DNA from: Malus domestica
Taxonomy: Eukaryota; Streptophyta; Magnoliopsida; Rosales; Rosaceae
NCBI RefSeq assembly: GCF_042453785.1
Contig: NC_091668.1
Coordinates: 3,798,501 to 3,862,500, forward strand
Reading direction: 5' to 3'
Length of the DNA: 64,000 bases
Shown: positions 1 through 12,318 of the stretch, one piece after another
How positions within the stretch are numbered: the first letter of the stretch is position 1
How the letters are laid out: the number at the start of each line of letters is the position of its first letter
The notes under the pieces: model-generated
The model's database searches: none
What the model was told of the DNA's origin: nothing
Seen by the model: only the letters and a program-made list of their open reading frames with translations
Made by a program: the position numbers and the translations under genes

Positions 1-2088
1 GCGCGTGATCACCGTCCCGGAATCTATAATCGTCCCCGAGGAGGAAAAAACTTCACCGGAAATCGTTAATTTTTTCCCGCCAACGCTGATCCCGACCACG
101 TTGAGGCCGTAAAACGACCCGCTGTCGGAGACGTCGACGAGGGGTGTGAATTTCACGCCCTTGGAAGATCGGCCGCCTTTGCCGAATCTGAGGTATCCAG
201 TGCCGCTAGATGTGGAGGGGAGGCAATAGGAGAAGAACCGGTTGTATTTCAAGGCGGATTGCTCGACGAGGGAGATGTTATCCCGGCCAAGACCGAGCAA
301 ACCGGCGGCACCCCCGAAATGGCCCTGGTTGTTCTGGCCGCATCCGAACAAAAACCCATCAAAAACATCCGTCGACGTCAGGCTCAGTCGCTCTTTCCCG
401 AAATATCCGACGGAGAAGGACCGGTCTCCGTACCCAATGGTGTAGATGCATGTGGAAGTGTAGCAGCGGGGGTTGTATCCCGTGGCTGACGCCAGCTGGG
501 AACATGTGGCAGAACTGCATGAGACATTAACGTATGAGGCGGAGGTTGCGGGATCAAAGATGGGCTCCTTCTGGTCGTAACACGAACCAGCACATGGGCG
601 GCATTGGGTCCACGTTAGATCGCTGCCTGTGTCGAAAATGAGGGAAAGCTGCTTCTTGGGTGAGCCCAGACCCACGTTGACAATGTAATTGCCCGAGCCC
701 AGTACGCTTCCGGACTTGGCGGGGATGGTGGCGGCGGCGGATGGACGGGGTTTACCGACCGTGGTTGTGGATGGTGATTTATTGGTGTTGAATAGGGAGT
801 GGATTGAGTCGACTCGGGCTTGGTCCTGGTTGAGGATTTGAGCATGAGTTAGAGTTTTGGATTTGTTCTTGTTGATTCGAGAGCATGGTCCGTGCTTGTG
901 TACCACTTTTAGTACCGATGAAGATGATGACTCCTTGCTCTCACCACCTGAATTCAAATAGATCGATTACACTTTTTTATTATAACCGAAGGAGACTATG
1001 TCCGATACAAAGACTTAGAACGCTTTCGAGTAATAGGAGTGGTTTTTAAATAACTTTTAAGTATTTTATGAGGGTTTATTCGTAATTTTATTTTACAAAA
1101 GCACTTTTCAACAAAAAACGCTAATATATATGAATACATAACATTTTCATATATAAATATGAAAACCCAATTTATGTCTTTAATACATAACGTTTTCTTA
1201 TAATCTCTAATGTTCATTACTTCACTTAGTATTGGTTTAGTGATATTTTTCTTTATTTGTAATTAAGAGATCTTAGGTTCAATTCTCGTCAAATGTGAAT
1301 TTGAATCACATGATTATAGCTAGCCTAGTGTGAGAGTTAGGGCTGGTTTGGTATTGCTGTGCTTTTAAAAAAAACTGCTTCTGCTGTGCTGTGAGAATAA
1401 GCAACTGTGAAATAAAGCAGTAGAGTGTTTGGTAAACTTTTTTTGTAAAAGTGCTTTTGAAAAAAAAAAGCAGTATTATAGTGTTTGGTAAACTTTTATG
1501 TAAAACAAATATGAAAAAAAAACCGGTTTTTCAAAGCTGGGTTTTGCAGCTTCTTGTTTTTGGTTTTTTTTCACCCAAAACTGTGAAAAAAAGCTGAAGC
1601 TAAATGTTTACCAAACACAAAAACAGCTCACAACTTTTTTTTATACCAGTTTTTTTCAGAATCACCTCAGTGCCAAACCAGACCTTAACTCCCTCTCTCA
1701 CCCTTGTCCTTCTGCCAGTCTCTGTGGTACCTGCTTATGCGGCCATGAATAAACAAAGAACATGCATGGTTTGCGGATAAATTGGTTAAGTACCAAAAGA
1801 AAATAGTATTTATAGGTTATGATTTCATGTTTCTATTGAGCAATCATTGCGTAATTTTTAATTATTGTAGCTTAAACACACAAAAATATGTATACTTTTT
1901 TTTATAACAAAACATATTATCTACACTAATGAGAGATGGTCGACAATAATTATTAATTATTAGCCATACAATGAGTTAGTAATAATTTAGTTTAAATTTG
2001 CATATGACGAGAATCTAACTTAAGAACTCTGAAGAGGAATATCACTAGACCGTAGTACTAAGTGAAACAAATATATATATACTTACAC

Positions 2089-2133
<45 letters not shown>

Positions 2134-3161
2134 TTTCCGTAGTGAATTAAATTATTAAATGTAAAAGGAAAAAGGAAACTTGTGAATATAAAACCTGAAC
2201 CAAAGTATATAAATATTATTATTTTTTGCTACTACAACAAAACGTCATTTGCACACACACATAGATATTTTTGAGACAAAAGACTTAAGAAACAAAACCA
2301 TGAAAAAAAACTCTTTTAATAACTTTATGAAAGTTGTTCCCAAAATCCAGACAAAATGAGTCATCCTATTTTTTATAGCATAAGATGGCTGGAACAGCGT
2401 ATTTTTCTTTTATTATATATTTCAATTCGATTCACCTTTCATAATTTAAAATTAATTTAGTGTAATCTACTAGTAGTATATGAAAAACATAATCCCCTTG
2501 GTTATTGGTGTTAATATAATCGTGTTCGCATCAAATAATAGTAAATCCTAGCTCACTATTTTCATATTTGGTTCCGTACGTATCACCATCATGCATGTTG
2601 AAAATTACATCAAACTATCAAAACTTTATTACTTTCCAAAATAATATAATTTTATGACTTTAAGATTTTGCAGAATCTAATCCGTGCTTTCTTTATCAAA
2701 GTATCCCCGTAAATTTTCTTTTATCTATTTTATAAAACGAAACATTTCTCCGACCAGCCGCAGCACATATATTTCCAACATTGCAATTAAACCTTGTACA
2801 TAGAAGCAAGCTCTAACAAATTATACAATGGCTTTCGATTTTTTGTATGAATGATGTTTTGTAATGATGGCTTACGAAATGACCGGTTCAATAATATTGA
2901 ATAAAAAAAACTTGAACATATTTATTAACCTTTGGCGGAGGAGCTAGGGCTGCATGAGGTTGCTGGCAGCAGAGAATTGAGTTCAACTGTATGAGAAACT
3001 GGATGGGGTTCAACTGTACGGGGACGCTGGTTCTCTTCCAAGGCAAAGCCCTTCTCCAAAGAGCTGAGAATTATGGTTAGAATTACAGAGAAGTAAAGTA
3101 AATAGCTCATGAGGGAGGAGGAGGAGGAGGAGGAGCTAGAAATACCGGGAGTTGCTGCCAT
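1..3161 (-). CDS. Apoplastic A1 aspartic protease (AED1/At5g10770-like), 3' end off window
   Basis: Minus-strand gene with exons 3161-2930 and 947 to beyond base 1. The AAAG|GTTAAT donor and the TTCAG|GT acceptor restore frame (phase 1, Gly codon). Exon 1 starts at ATG 3161 and encodes a serine-rich N-terminus, a hydrophobic signal-peptide core and the start of a propeptide. I translated exon 2 to the window edge without meeting a stop. It carries the conserved VVHKHGPC motif, the first catalytic loop FDTGSDLTWTQCRPC, the Cys-rich nepenthesin-type insert and the second catalytic loop IIDSGTVITR at the edge. Plant A1B (nepenthesin/CDR1-like) proteases are secreted and act in the apoplast; AED1 is defence-linked in Arabidopsis. 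The last ~110 residues lie outside the window. The 2-kb intron holds a MITE and two SINE copies, unlike the 0.75-kb intron of the paralogue at 31082-33321. Substrate is unknown. Confidence 0.92.
1340..1684. mobile_element. Tourist/PIF-Harbinger-like MITE
   Basis: The ends are imperfect inverted repeats (left GGGCTGGTTTGG, right CCAAACCAGACC) and are flanked by TTA on both sides (1337-1339, 1685-1687), the usual target duplication of PIF/Harbinger MITEs. The interior is T/A-rich with no ORF. A related element in the opposite orientation lies at 42402-42774. It sits directly after the SINE copy at 1222-1339, inside the protease intron. Confidence 0.75.
1955..2066 (-). mobile_element. tRNA-derived SINE copy (dispersed family, minus orientation)
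   Basis: Reverse complement of a family whose 5' end reads AGTACTACGGTCTAGTG (A-box-like), followed by a B-box-like GGTTCAATTCTCG and an AT-rich 3' half. Other copies lie at 1222-1339, 28598-28750, 36427-36586, 38783-38940 and 49092-49212. This copy is diverged in the B-box region. Confidence 0.55.
2092..2124. repeat. (AT)n microsatellite
   Basis: Uninterrupted AT dinucleotides followed by a T homopolymer, inside the protease intron. Confidence 0.9.
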
Positions 3162-3346
3162 GAATATCGAAAACTCTTCCCAGAATTCAAATTATGGTGT
3201 TGCTCCTACACAGCGCGACCTTCTCAGCCTTATAATAAGCAAATGGGAAACCTTTTGGCGTCTTACACGTCACCCTTACAACTTGACATGAGACCAATTG
3301 ATTGATTAGGTTTTTTTTAAAAGGGTAGATATGACAGTGTGTTTAT

Positions 3347-3905
3347 TGTTGAGGAAAAACTTAGAGTACACAACTCTAACACAAGTGTTAGAGATGCAAT
3401 ACAAGTAAACAAATTACTTGTATTACACACACAAAATATTACAACACACAAACTTTTAAGGACACTCTTTAGAAGCTATGACACTCACTCACTCACTTTC
3501 TAGAGACAAACTCTAGATCACTCACACTCCTCACAAACTACTCTTACTTCTCACTCTCACTTGGTTGCCTACATCTTCTTGGTTGGTTCTTTCTTACTTG
3601 ATTACATTACAACACGCATACATACATACTTATAGGCATGTTTGCCGACTTCACTAGCACTTTCTAGTGCATGTTACTGCACTGACATATGGCTTTGCAT
3701 AATAGCCTTGCCGACTTAAATGATGCTAGAATTTTCTAGCATATTATGCATGTCCACCGACTTAACATGCAGATTTAAACTTGGTCTAGTTCATTTGCAA
3801 CTGGACAAAGTCCTCTAGAAGCTTCTACCTTCCAAGCTTGCTGCTTGAATTTGCTAGACTTTTCTAGAATCCAAACACCAATTGGGCTAGTGTTGATCTT
3901 CAACA
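3347..3905 (-). repeat. 3' LTR of the copia element
   Basis: 559 bp, near-identical to 6797-7355, with small indels such as one extra CACT repeat unit. Ends are TGTTGA/TCAACA. Confidence 0.93.
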
Positions 3906-3959
3906 CTCTCCCTCAACACCAACTCATCCTTTCCTCCATGCCGAGTTGACGACGAAGCT

Positions 3960-6650
3960 TTTTCTTGCACACCCATTTACATGATATGGGTTTCACATCT
4001 CTTCGCTTTGGCACTAGATTCCAAGTTTGATTTAGCTCCGCTGCAGTGACCTCTTCTCCCAACTTTGAGCCACTCAGGTTCATCTGTTTCTTCTTCTATG
4101 GCTGCGTTGGCGTATTTAGGATTTTGCTTCCGGATTCTTGTTGACCTCCTTAGTTGTGATTGTGGAGTTAATACTTCCACTTCACTAGGTCTATCTTCTT
4201 CTGGTTGTTGATATACGCCAGGTTGCCAAGGGTTTTGGGGCACTGCTTGCTCAACACCATCACCATCAAGGGAATCCTTAGACTCATCTGGTCTCGATTG
4301 GATTCGAACAGTTTGCTCCCCCATCTTCTGTTGCAGCTTATCTTCAATCTCTCTCTAATCAGGCAATGCCTCTTTTTTTGAAGACCACCAAGAAGATGCT
4401 TCATCAAACACCACATCTCGTGATGTGAAACATTTTCCAATCGTAGGATCACAACATTTCCACATTTTTCTTTGGCTGTCGTATCCCACAAAGATACATC
4501 GGACTACCTTCTTGTCAAACTTGCTACGTAGGTAACTTGGAACAAATACGTAGCAGACACAGCCAAATACTCGAAAGTAACTAACTGTAGGTTTCATATC
4601 CCACAGTTTTTCAAAGGGTGAGACAAATTCTAACCTTGGTTGAGGAAGCCTATTGATCACATGAGCTACAGTTCTCATAGCTTCGGCCCAAAACTTTTCT
4701 GGTACATTCTTGGCATGGAGCATACTTCGACATATTTCTATAAGATGCCGATTCTTTCTTTCCACTACACCATTCTGTTGTGGCGTGTTGGCACATGTGA
4801 ACTGGTGACGTATTCTACAGTCTCTTAGATACTAGGAAAACTCATTCAAGGTATATTCTTCTCCATTATCCATGCATATGCAACATATCTTCTTTCCCAC
4901 TTCTCCTTCAACTGTCTCCTTAAACTCTTTAAATTTTGAAAATGTTTCAGATTTTTCTTTCATAAAGAAAACCCACACATACCTAGAGAAGTCATCAATG
5001 AATGTCACCATGTATTGCATCTCACTTATCGATGGTTGCTTGACGGGCTCGAACACATCGAAATGAACCAACTCCAACGACTCTTTCTCTTTAAACTTTG
5101 ACTCTTCGTATGGTAGTTGATGTGCTTTACCATACCGGCATCCTGCACAAACCATGTATGTTCTCACGTCAAGTTGAGGTAGCCCTTTAAGCATTGACTT
5201 CTTCATCATCACATTTAGCTTGTGATAGCTAACGTGACCCAATCTCATGTGCCATAAATCTGCTATCTCGTTCTTCTTTGTCTTGTCTACGTATGCAGTT
5301 TCTGCTAACATTACATAGACTGACTGCAATCATCATCCCTCCATTGTTGGCGTCCCTAAGATCTTGAGGTGTCGATACACTTTCACATCTCGTGGACCAA
5401 ACAAGACATAATTTCCTAATGACGTTAGTTGCGGCACTAAAAGTAAATTTTTCTTCATACCTGGAACATGGTAGACATCTTGACGCGGCACATGGTTAGT
5501 GTTGTATCAGGGCTCAATTATTGTTTTACATATGTGAGCAATTGGTAGCCTCGAGTCTTTGGCCGTCACCACCAAGCAGCCTCCTTTGTACTCAGTCAGA
5601 CTTTGTAACTTTTGCTCATCACCTGTCATATGGTTTGAGCAGCCTGAATCCACGATCTAATCATTCTGGTAGTCAATCGACTCCGGATTTGCTACTGTGA
5701 AAGCTGACTCTTGCTTCTCCATAGCAACGAATGCTTCAACGTCCCATTCTTCCTCCAGGGCTAGAGACGCAACGACGTCCTAATCATCTTCAATTTTCTC
5801 CTTTGAGCTGGCGACATTACTCTTTACGGACTTTTTGAACCAGCAATCCTTTGCCATGTGACCCTTCTTACCACAATTGTAACATTTTCCCTCAAACCTT
5901 TTATTATTCTGGGATTGACCACGATTGTCGTGATACTTTGGAGCTCCTCTTAGTCAAGAACTCCCTTCTCCTTGATAATCTTTTTCCTTGTCACAATTTC
6001 TTTTAAATCCACCATCAGCACGCTGCTTAAAGTTGCCTTTACTTTTGGTGTTGAGCGCTTCATCCTCACCTCTTAATGAGACCCCTCCCATTTGCTTTGC
6101 CAAAGCTTATTGATCGGCAAGAAAATTCTCAAACTCAACAAGTGATGGTTGGGTTGGCCATCCTTGTACAGCGGCAACGAAGCCTTGATAATTGGGTCTT
6201 AATCCATGGATAATTATTCTTTTTATCCTGGATTCTACAATGGCAGCACTAGGATCTAACTCAGAAATTTCACGACAAATAGACTTTACCTTATGGAAAT
6301 ATTCGGCAATCGTCATGTTTCGTTAGGTCACTGATAATAACTCATTCTCAAAAAGTTGCAGCCTTGTGTCATTCTTCTTTGAAAAGAGTGTGGTGAAGGT
6401 GTCCCAACTTCTTTTGGTGTCTTGGCCTTCCGTATGTGCTCCAACATGTCATCTTTAACTGTGGTTTTTAAGGCAAACATAGCCTTACCTGCCTTGATCT
6501 TCCACTTCCTCAAAGTGCAGCTGGTGTCTTTTTCCGGCTATGTAACTTCATTACCGCCAACAACATCTCAAAGATCTTGGCCTTGTAGGTAAGACTCCAT
6601 ACATGTCGCCCATGTGTTGTAATTTTTGTTGTTCAACTTCTTGGTTGCTC
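3960..6650 (-). pseudogene. copia gag-protease-integrase remnant, RT/RNase H deleted
   Basis: Minus-strand fragments in the usual Ty1/copia order. A UBN2-type gag lies at about 6520-6100 (KWKIKAGKAMFALK, then IIHGLRPNYQGFV). A CCHC zinc knuckle lies near 5840-5890 (CYNCGKKGHMAKDC). The protease motif VDSGCSNHMTG is near 5620-5655. The GAG-pre-integrase [12 protein letters not shown] is near 5240. The integrase core covers 5130-4700, with its active-site region broken by a stop near 4832. The integrase C-terminus covers 4765-4355. After the linker RRSTRIRKQNPKY the frame reaches ELNQTWNLVPKR, the usual lead-in to reverse transcriptase, and then stops. No RT catalytic motif or RNase H follows. 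Several in-frame stops separate the blocks, so it is non-functional. Confidence 0.88.
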
Positions 6651-6796
6651 CAACAACTTGAAGATCTCCCATCATGTCGGCATAGCTTCGATAAGCCGAA
6701 CAAGATTAACTAATAATCTTGCAAAGTCCTAAACTTCTCACGATTCTAAAAAACTTCACTAGAGACGGTCCCTGATCGTACTGTTCAGATACCAAT

Positions 6797-7355
6797 TGTT
6801 GAGGAAAAACTTAGAGTACACAACTCTAACACATGTGTTGGAGAGGCAACACAAGTAAACAAATTACTTGTATTACACACACAAAATATTACAACACACA
6901 AACTCTTAAGGACACTCTTTAGAAGCTATGACACTCACTCACTTTCTAGAGACAAACTCTAGATCACTCACACTCCTCACAAGACTACTCTTACTTCTCA
7001 CTCTCACTTGATTGCCTACCTCTTCTTGGTTGGTTCTTTCTTACTTGATTACATTACAACACACATACATACATATTTATGGCATGTTTGCCGACTTCAC
7101 TAGCACTTTCTAGTGCATGTTACTGCACCCACATATGGCTTTGCATAATAGCCTTGCCGACTTAAATGAGGCTAGAATTTTCTAGCATATTATGCATGTC
7201 CACCGACTTAACATGCAAATTTGAACTAGAATGGTCTAGTTCATTTGCAACTGGACAAAGTCCTCTAGAAGCTTAAGCCTTCCAAGTTTGCTGCTTGTAT
7301 TTGCTAGACTTTTCTAGAATCCAAATACCAATTGGGCTGGTGTTGATCTTCAACA
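6797..7355 (-). repeat. 5' LTR of the copia element
   Basis: 559 bp, partner of 3347-3905. In element orientation it is followed by the tRNA-iMet-type primer-binding site at about 6783-6796. Confidence 0.93.
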
Positions 7356-9522
7356 TATATACGGCGTATATGTATGTACATATTTAGACTGCGTGGCTTC
7401 TTCTTCACGTTCTTTGCTGAATTAAGTCCACCTATCCCGAATCACATACACAGATATTGACATACGTAGCACGCTTAAAAGTGAGTGGCAAATACTATAG
7501 CCTATACGTGAGGCAATCTTCTCACCGTTTTGTTCATATAGTATAGAGACAGCATCGGCCTTAGCTAAAAAGTGAGACCTTAGGCAACCACCTTATTTAC
7601 CTCCCCCTTCGTCATTTTACCTAAAATTTCATCACGTGATTAGTAAGCTTGATGAGAGATAAACAATATTTATGAACAGAACTTCTCTGAATTACTACAC
7701 TACCTACACACATACACAACTTGTGAATAATATTGACATGGTGTGTATTTAGGTCTAATATATTGCTCGACCTGTAATGACATATAACTGGATGATATAT
7801 TGAATATCATGTCTATGCATTCGACTCGTTTGGGGTTAGCTTTGTTTGTAATTGTACATAGTTGTTGGTCATATAAAAGTAGTCTTCATTATATGACTGG
7901 TTAACGTAACGAAGGAGATAAATACATATGAGCTAGTGTATTTATGATTGTATGTGACTTGTGCTATAGAGGTATTTCTCCCTATTCTATAGCGTAGAAA
8001 ACATCGACTAGCACAACATGTTAGTTGATTTATATCATTTCCGTGGATCTAATTACCTACTAGTAGCTAGGGAAGGCACCTAAATTATCATCCACTACTA
8101 GTTTGTACTATACCTTAGTATATTATTGCATGAACATGGTTTTCTTGTTAATTATAGGCAAATTAGCAACTTCATTAATTCTTGCATTCATTTCAGCCGT
8201 CCAGAAGAAATATATATATTTTCACCATTTGTACAAACCGAATTGACTTGGGTCAACGTTGTCAATTTCCAAGCCAATTGGAATATATTAGGGTTTTTCA
8301 CTCGCACTTTGAAAACGATATATGGGAAGCCAATCAATTATTATCCACTTCATTTTTCAGTAGTGGAGACATGCTGGAATGGCAGCCCAATCATCACGTT
8401 TTCTATGATTTTACTCCTCCAAAACAAATATATATGATTAGCGGATCCTTATGAAGGTGATAAATCAATCTATTGATTTGTTAATGGATACTCGTTAAGA
8501 CTCGTTTAATTTTGATATCACCATAATATAGAGGTGTGAATGGTAGCAGTGATGATGTTGTTAGGTGAAGTCAAACTACATAAGTCTTAATGGGTACTCA
8601 TTAACAATCCAATGGTTGGTTTGCCACCTCTAGATCCATACACGATTGTTAGACAATTTTTTTAAGGCCCACTCCAACTACTTTTAGGTCTTCCTTGAAA
8701 AATCATGTTTATAAAAAAATTACCAAATATAAAACCATGTAATGGTTGGAATACGGTTGGAATAAGACTTGAGGGCCGTATTTGGTAATTTCTTTTTTCA
8801 CTACAAATGAATATATATTAATAGTTTTAAATTTATTTAATATTTTATAAAAATGATCAATGAATGATGTTCTAAATTGATCATATACATTTATGGAATA
8901 GGCCCTATAAAAACTTTTGCAAAATGGTGAAGTAAAAAAAAATGATACGGATCCGTCCCATATAAATTAAATTATTAATTTACTACGTGGTAACCCACCC
9001 ACCCCAAAATCCACACCATCCCACTATAACGTACTCCACAAGTTATATAGAAGTCCGCAATCTAATATTGATGCATTCATTTCCTTATCCCATGTAAATC
9101 TTTGGCATGCTATTGCTTATTATTGTTTCCAATTCTAACGTTGAAATAGCAAAATACGTCTCATCGATTGTTCATATTAAAAATTCGACAACATACTATG
9201 ATTAAATACAAGACTATCAATATTAAAACGAAGACTTGTATGATAGGATATTATTTTTTTGGCGTAATCGTACAACATGAACAATAAATTTATGAGTTTA
9301 TTTGGTGCATAATTTTGGCACACTTGCACCCAACAAATAATTGAGTCCACGAAGACCACACCCAGCACCAAATTAAAATGATTGGATGAAAATTAACACC
9401 CACCAAGGTTTATTCAATTCAATACTACATATAAATACTACTTCTTTATAAATCTATTATGTACTTGACTATCCTCACTAATAAAGCAATATTAGCACAA
9501 TAATAAATAGAAATTTTCTTTT
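7356..9522. other. AT-rich intergenic region
   Basis: Lies between two LTR elements. I see no gene: the longest open frames (8126-8454) are AT-rich with no recognisable domain. A short inverted-repeat-like stretch around 8660-8790 may be a degraded MITE, but I could not define its ends. Confidence 0.6.
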
Positions 9523-9527
9523 GCTTA

Positions 9528-10064
9528 TGTTGATGCACAAAATCAGTGAGGACTTTGGTACAACAGAAAGTGTTAAGTTTGTGACATTCGCTAGATTGCT
9601 CCGGTCACTAGTGTGGATAAGTATGTAAATGGATAGAGACAGGGAAGCAAACACAAGATGTACGTGGTTCACTCAGATTGGCTACGTTCACAGAGTAGAC
9701 GAGTTCTCATTAAAACAAGTACATATGTTCAAGCTCTCCTTTAGTGAGTACAAGTGAATGATTTAGTACAAATGAATGATTTAGTACAAATGAATGATTT
9801 AGTACAAATGACATTAGGAAATATTGTGAGAGAATGATCTCTATTTATAGAAGAGAGTTTCTAGTTTCATTCTGACATTGACACGTGTCGTGTTGTGATT
9901 GGCTTCTGATGTTGACACGTGTCGCACTATGATTGACTTCTGATGTCGACACGTGTCGCGCTGTGATTGGCCTCCTGATTGAAGGGAAACTCTTTTGGGT
10001 CATTGACGGTATAACGTTGACCGGTGCTCAGTAGTTTCGAAATTGGTCAAGTATGGTACAAACA
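9528..10064 (-). repeat. 3' LTR of the 8.9-kb element
   Basis: 537 bp, TGTTGATG...ACAAACA. Contains three copies of an 18-bp unit (AATGATTTAGTACAAATG) against one in its partner. A repeated ACACGTGTCG motif lies at about 9888-9960. Confidence 0.92.
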
Positions 10065-11389
10065 GTGCTCCCTTAAGTTCTCGAGTGAGGGAAGCTCCTC
10101 GGTTGAGGATTTGCAAGATCCAAGCCATTGAGTAATCACGAAACTTCTAAGTACCGAAGTGTAATATCATTTTCACTTGCCTTATCTGTCTCATATGTAG
10201 ATGTGAGATCTTCTTTGGAAGTACTTTTCCTCCATCTAGGGGTGGTATCTTTAACCGATGAAGATGCACAAGGTAATGTATCAATTTCACTTGAAGCTTA
10301 CTTGTACTTTCGGGCTTGGTCAAGTGCGATACAAACCCTATAGTAGGAGTCCCCCAAGTCGCCGAGCTAGGAGATTTGCCAAAGGAGGTAACATACAAGG
10401 TAAGCAATCAGACTTCCAAGCAAGCAACCTGGATCGGAGGTTCAACTTTGGCTTCTGGTTGATTGTTCTCATTCTCCTTATGTTGTAAACGGCAACAAGG
10501 ATAAGGAAAAGCAAATGGAGAAGAGATGATATGAGATACTTTTGCTTTTGAAGAAGTAACTTTCCACAGGCTTATTCTTGAACTGGGCTGGTGGGTTTTC
10601 TGGTTTCCTCCAGAGTATAAAGCCGACTCAAGAATTTGAGGGTCAAAACAAATCCATCAAATCTAGAGTACGTTCGACCCTGATGATATTTGATACTTTT
10701 GCTGTTGACAAAGTAGTGGATGTATCAGCACATGTTCTGTTACGCTTGTCTCCATATGCTTCATTGTATCCTTCTCACTTGCCCTATTTGTTCCTCAGAC
10801 AGATGTGGTATCTTCTCTGGAAGCATAAGATGTTGAAGATGAGTACTCGAGAGCAATGCCAGGTAAGTAATCAGGCAAGGGGTTCCATGCAGTCAGTTCC
10901 TGACTGGAAACTTGATTCCAAGTGCTGACTGATTGCTCCCTTTCTCCTTGTCTTGCAGGTAAGAACAAGGCCAAAGGAAAAGACAGGGAAAAAGCATGAT
11001 ATGGGATACTCTTGCTTTTAACCCTGATGATATGAGATACTCTTTCTCTGGTGTGGCTTGTTTGCAGAGGTATTATCGGGAGGAAAAGAAGCTGAGTATT
11101 TCAAGAGACTCTGCTGAGAGTGCTCTCTCGGATGTGAAGAAAAGTTGAGCATTTTTTTTATTTGCAGGTCTGCCTGGTTGTGAAGGATGAAGGTCGACAT
11201 ATATAGGAGTCTCCCTAACAACAAGTAGTAGTGCTATTCCTTTACCCTTCTTGGTCATAGCAATGTAGTGGAAGCTACAAGCTTCACGTGTTTTAACTTT
11301 GTCAGAGAACTTTGAAAAAATGGTCTGTGGTATCTGGAAAACTGATGTTGCGTGTGAAGATTGCAGACAAGCTTTATCCAAGAAAATCT

Positions 11390-11900
11390 GGCTCTCGAAG
11401 TTCGGAGAGCGGTACCTCTTCGGTTTTCAAACAAGCAATCTTGTCGGGGATCTTGCTCTCGAGATTTAGAGAACGGTGCCTTTTCAATTTTTGAGAAAGC
11501 AATCTTGTTGGGAGTCGGACTCTTGAGATTCGGAGAGCAGTGTCTCTTTGATTTTTAAGAAAGTAATCATGTTGGGAGTCTGGCTCTCTAGATTCGGAGG
11601 GCAGTGCCTCTTCGATTTTTCAGCACATAATCCTGTTGTGAGTCTGGCTCTCGAGATTTGGAGAGCGGTGCTTCTTCGATTTTTGAGAAAGTAATCCTGT
11701 TGGGAGTCTAACTCTTGAGATTCAGAGAGCAGTGTCTCTTCGATTTTTGAAAAAGTAATCCTGTTGGGAGTCTGGCTCTCGAGATTCAGAGGGCGGTGCC
11801 TCTTCAATTTTTGAGCACATAATCCTGTTGGGAGTCTGGCTCTCGAGATTCGAAGAGCGGTGTCTCTTCGATTTTTGAGCAAGCAATCTTGTTGGGGGTG
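11390..11900. repeat. Tandem repeat field A in the 8.9-kb element (~62-bp units)
   Basis: About eight diverged copies of a unit containing GGGAGTCTGGCTCTCGAGAT, then a GGAGAGCGGTGCCTCTTCGA-like segment and TTTTTGAGAAAGTAATCCTG. A further degenerate copy lies near 12130-12190. The open frames here on both strands are products of the repeat, not genes. Confidence 0.85.
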
Positions 11901-12318
11901 TTTTCTCGAATGTGAGTAAAGGTTGGGGATTTTTGCCAGTCTGTCTTGCCACGGAGCACGAACGTTGACACACATTGGGGCTTTCTAGTTAACAAGCAGT
12001 GGTGTTGTTCCTTTACCCTTGTGGGTAATAGTAGGGTAGCTGGACCTTCGAAATTTATGTGTCTAACCTTTGTCAGAGATCTTTGGCAAAGTTATCTATG
12101 GTAGCCAAGGAGCTGATGTTGCGTGTGGAAAGTTATGCCTCTTCGGAATCTAGAGAGTGGTGCCTCTTCAATTTTTGAACCAACGACCATGTTGCCCTTT
12201 CTTTTATAAGGGCACCAATTGTGTGCAAGAAGTACATTCAAAGAATTATTACTTGTAGGAATTTTCCCCTTACTTCAGAGATTTATTGCACCTCATTTCT
12301 CCTTCATCATTTCTGAGA

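Larger units (their letters stand above)
948..2929 (-). other. Intron 1 of the partial aspartic protease gene, filled with repeats
   Basis: AT-rich intron. It holds two copies of the dispersed tRNA-derived SINE (1222-1339 plus; 1955-2066 minus), a TTA-flanked MITE (1340-1684) and an (AT)n run near 2092-2124 followed by a T tract. No further coding potential is visible. Confidence 0.75.
3347..7355 (-). mobile_element. Ty1/copia LTR retrotransposon lacking RT and RNase H
   Basis: Two 559-bp LTRs (3347-3905 and 6797-7355) begin TGTTGA and end TCAACA. The flanks TTTAT (3342-3346) and TATAT (7356-7360) match at 4 of 5 bases, as expected for an old target-site duplication. Coding fragments run on the minus strand, so 6797-7355 is the 5' LTR. 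Next to it is a primer-binding site beginning TGGTATCTGAAC, close to the tRNA-iMet PBS of plant copia elements. A purine tract (GAGGGAGAG) abuts the other LTR. The 2.9-kb interior encodes gag, protease and integrase. The reading breaks off at the first conserved residues of reverse transcriptase and passes directly to the 3' untranslated end. It is therefore a deletion derivative that could move only in trans. It sits just upstream of the partial protease gene. Confidence 0.93.

Noticed and set aside
384..845. Two minus-strand ORFs (69 and 76 aa) in the first protease exon
   Set aside because: Out of frame with the protease, which I translated without a stop across the same interval.
11484..11995. 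Open frames of up to 163 aa on the minus strand
   Set aside because: They lie entirely within a 62-bp tandem repeat; openness follows from the repeat period, and three frames give similar peptides.
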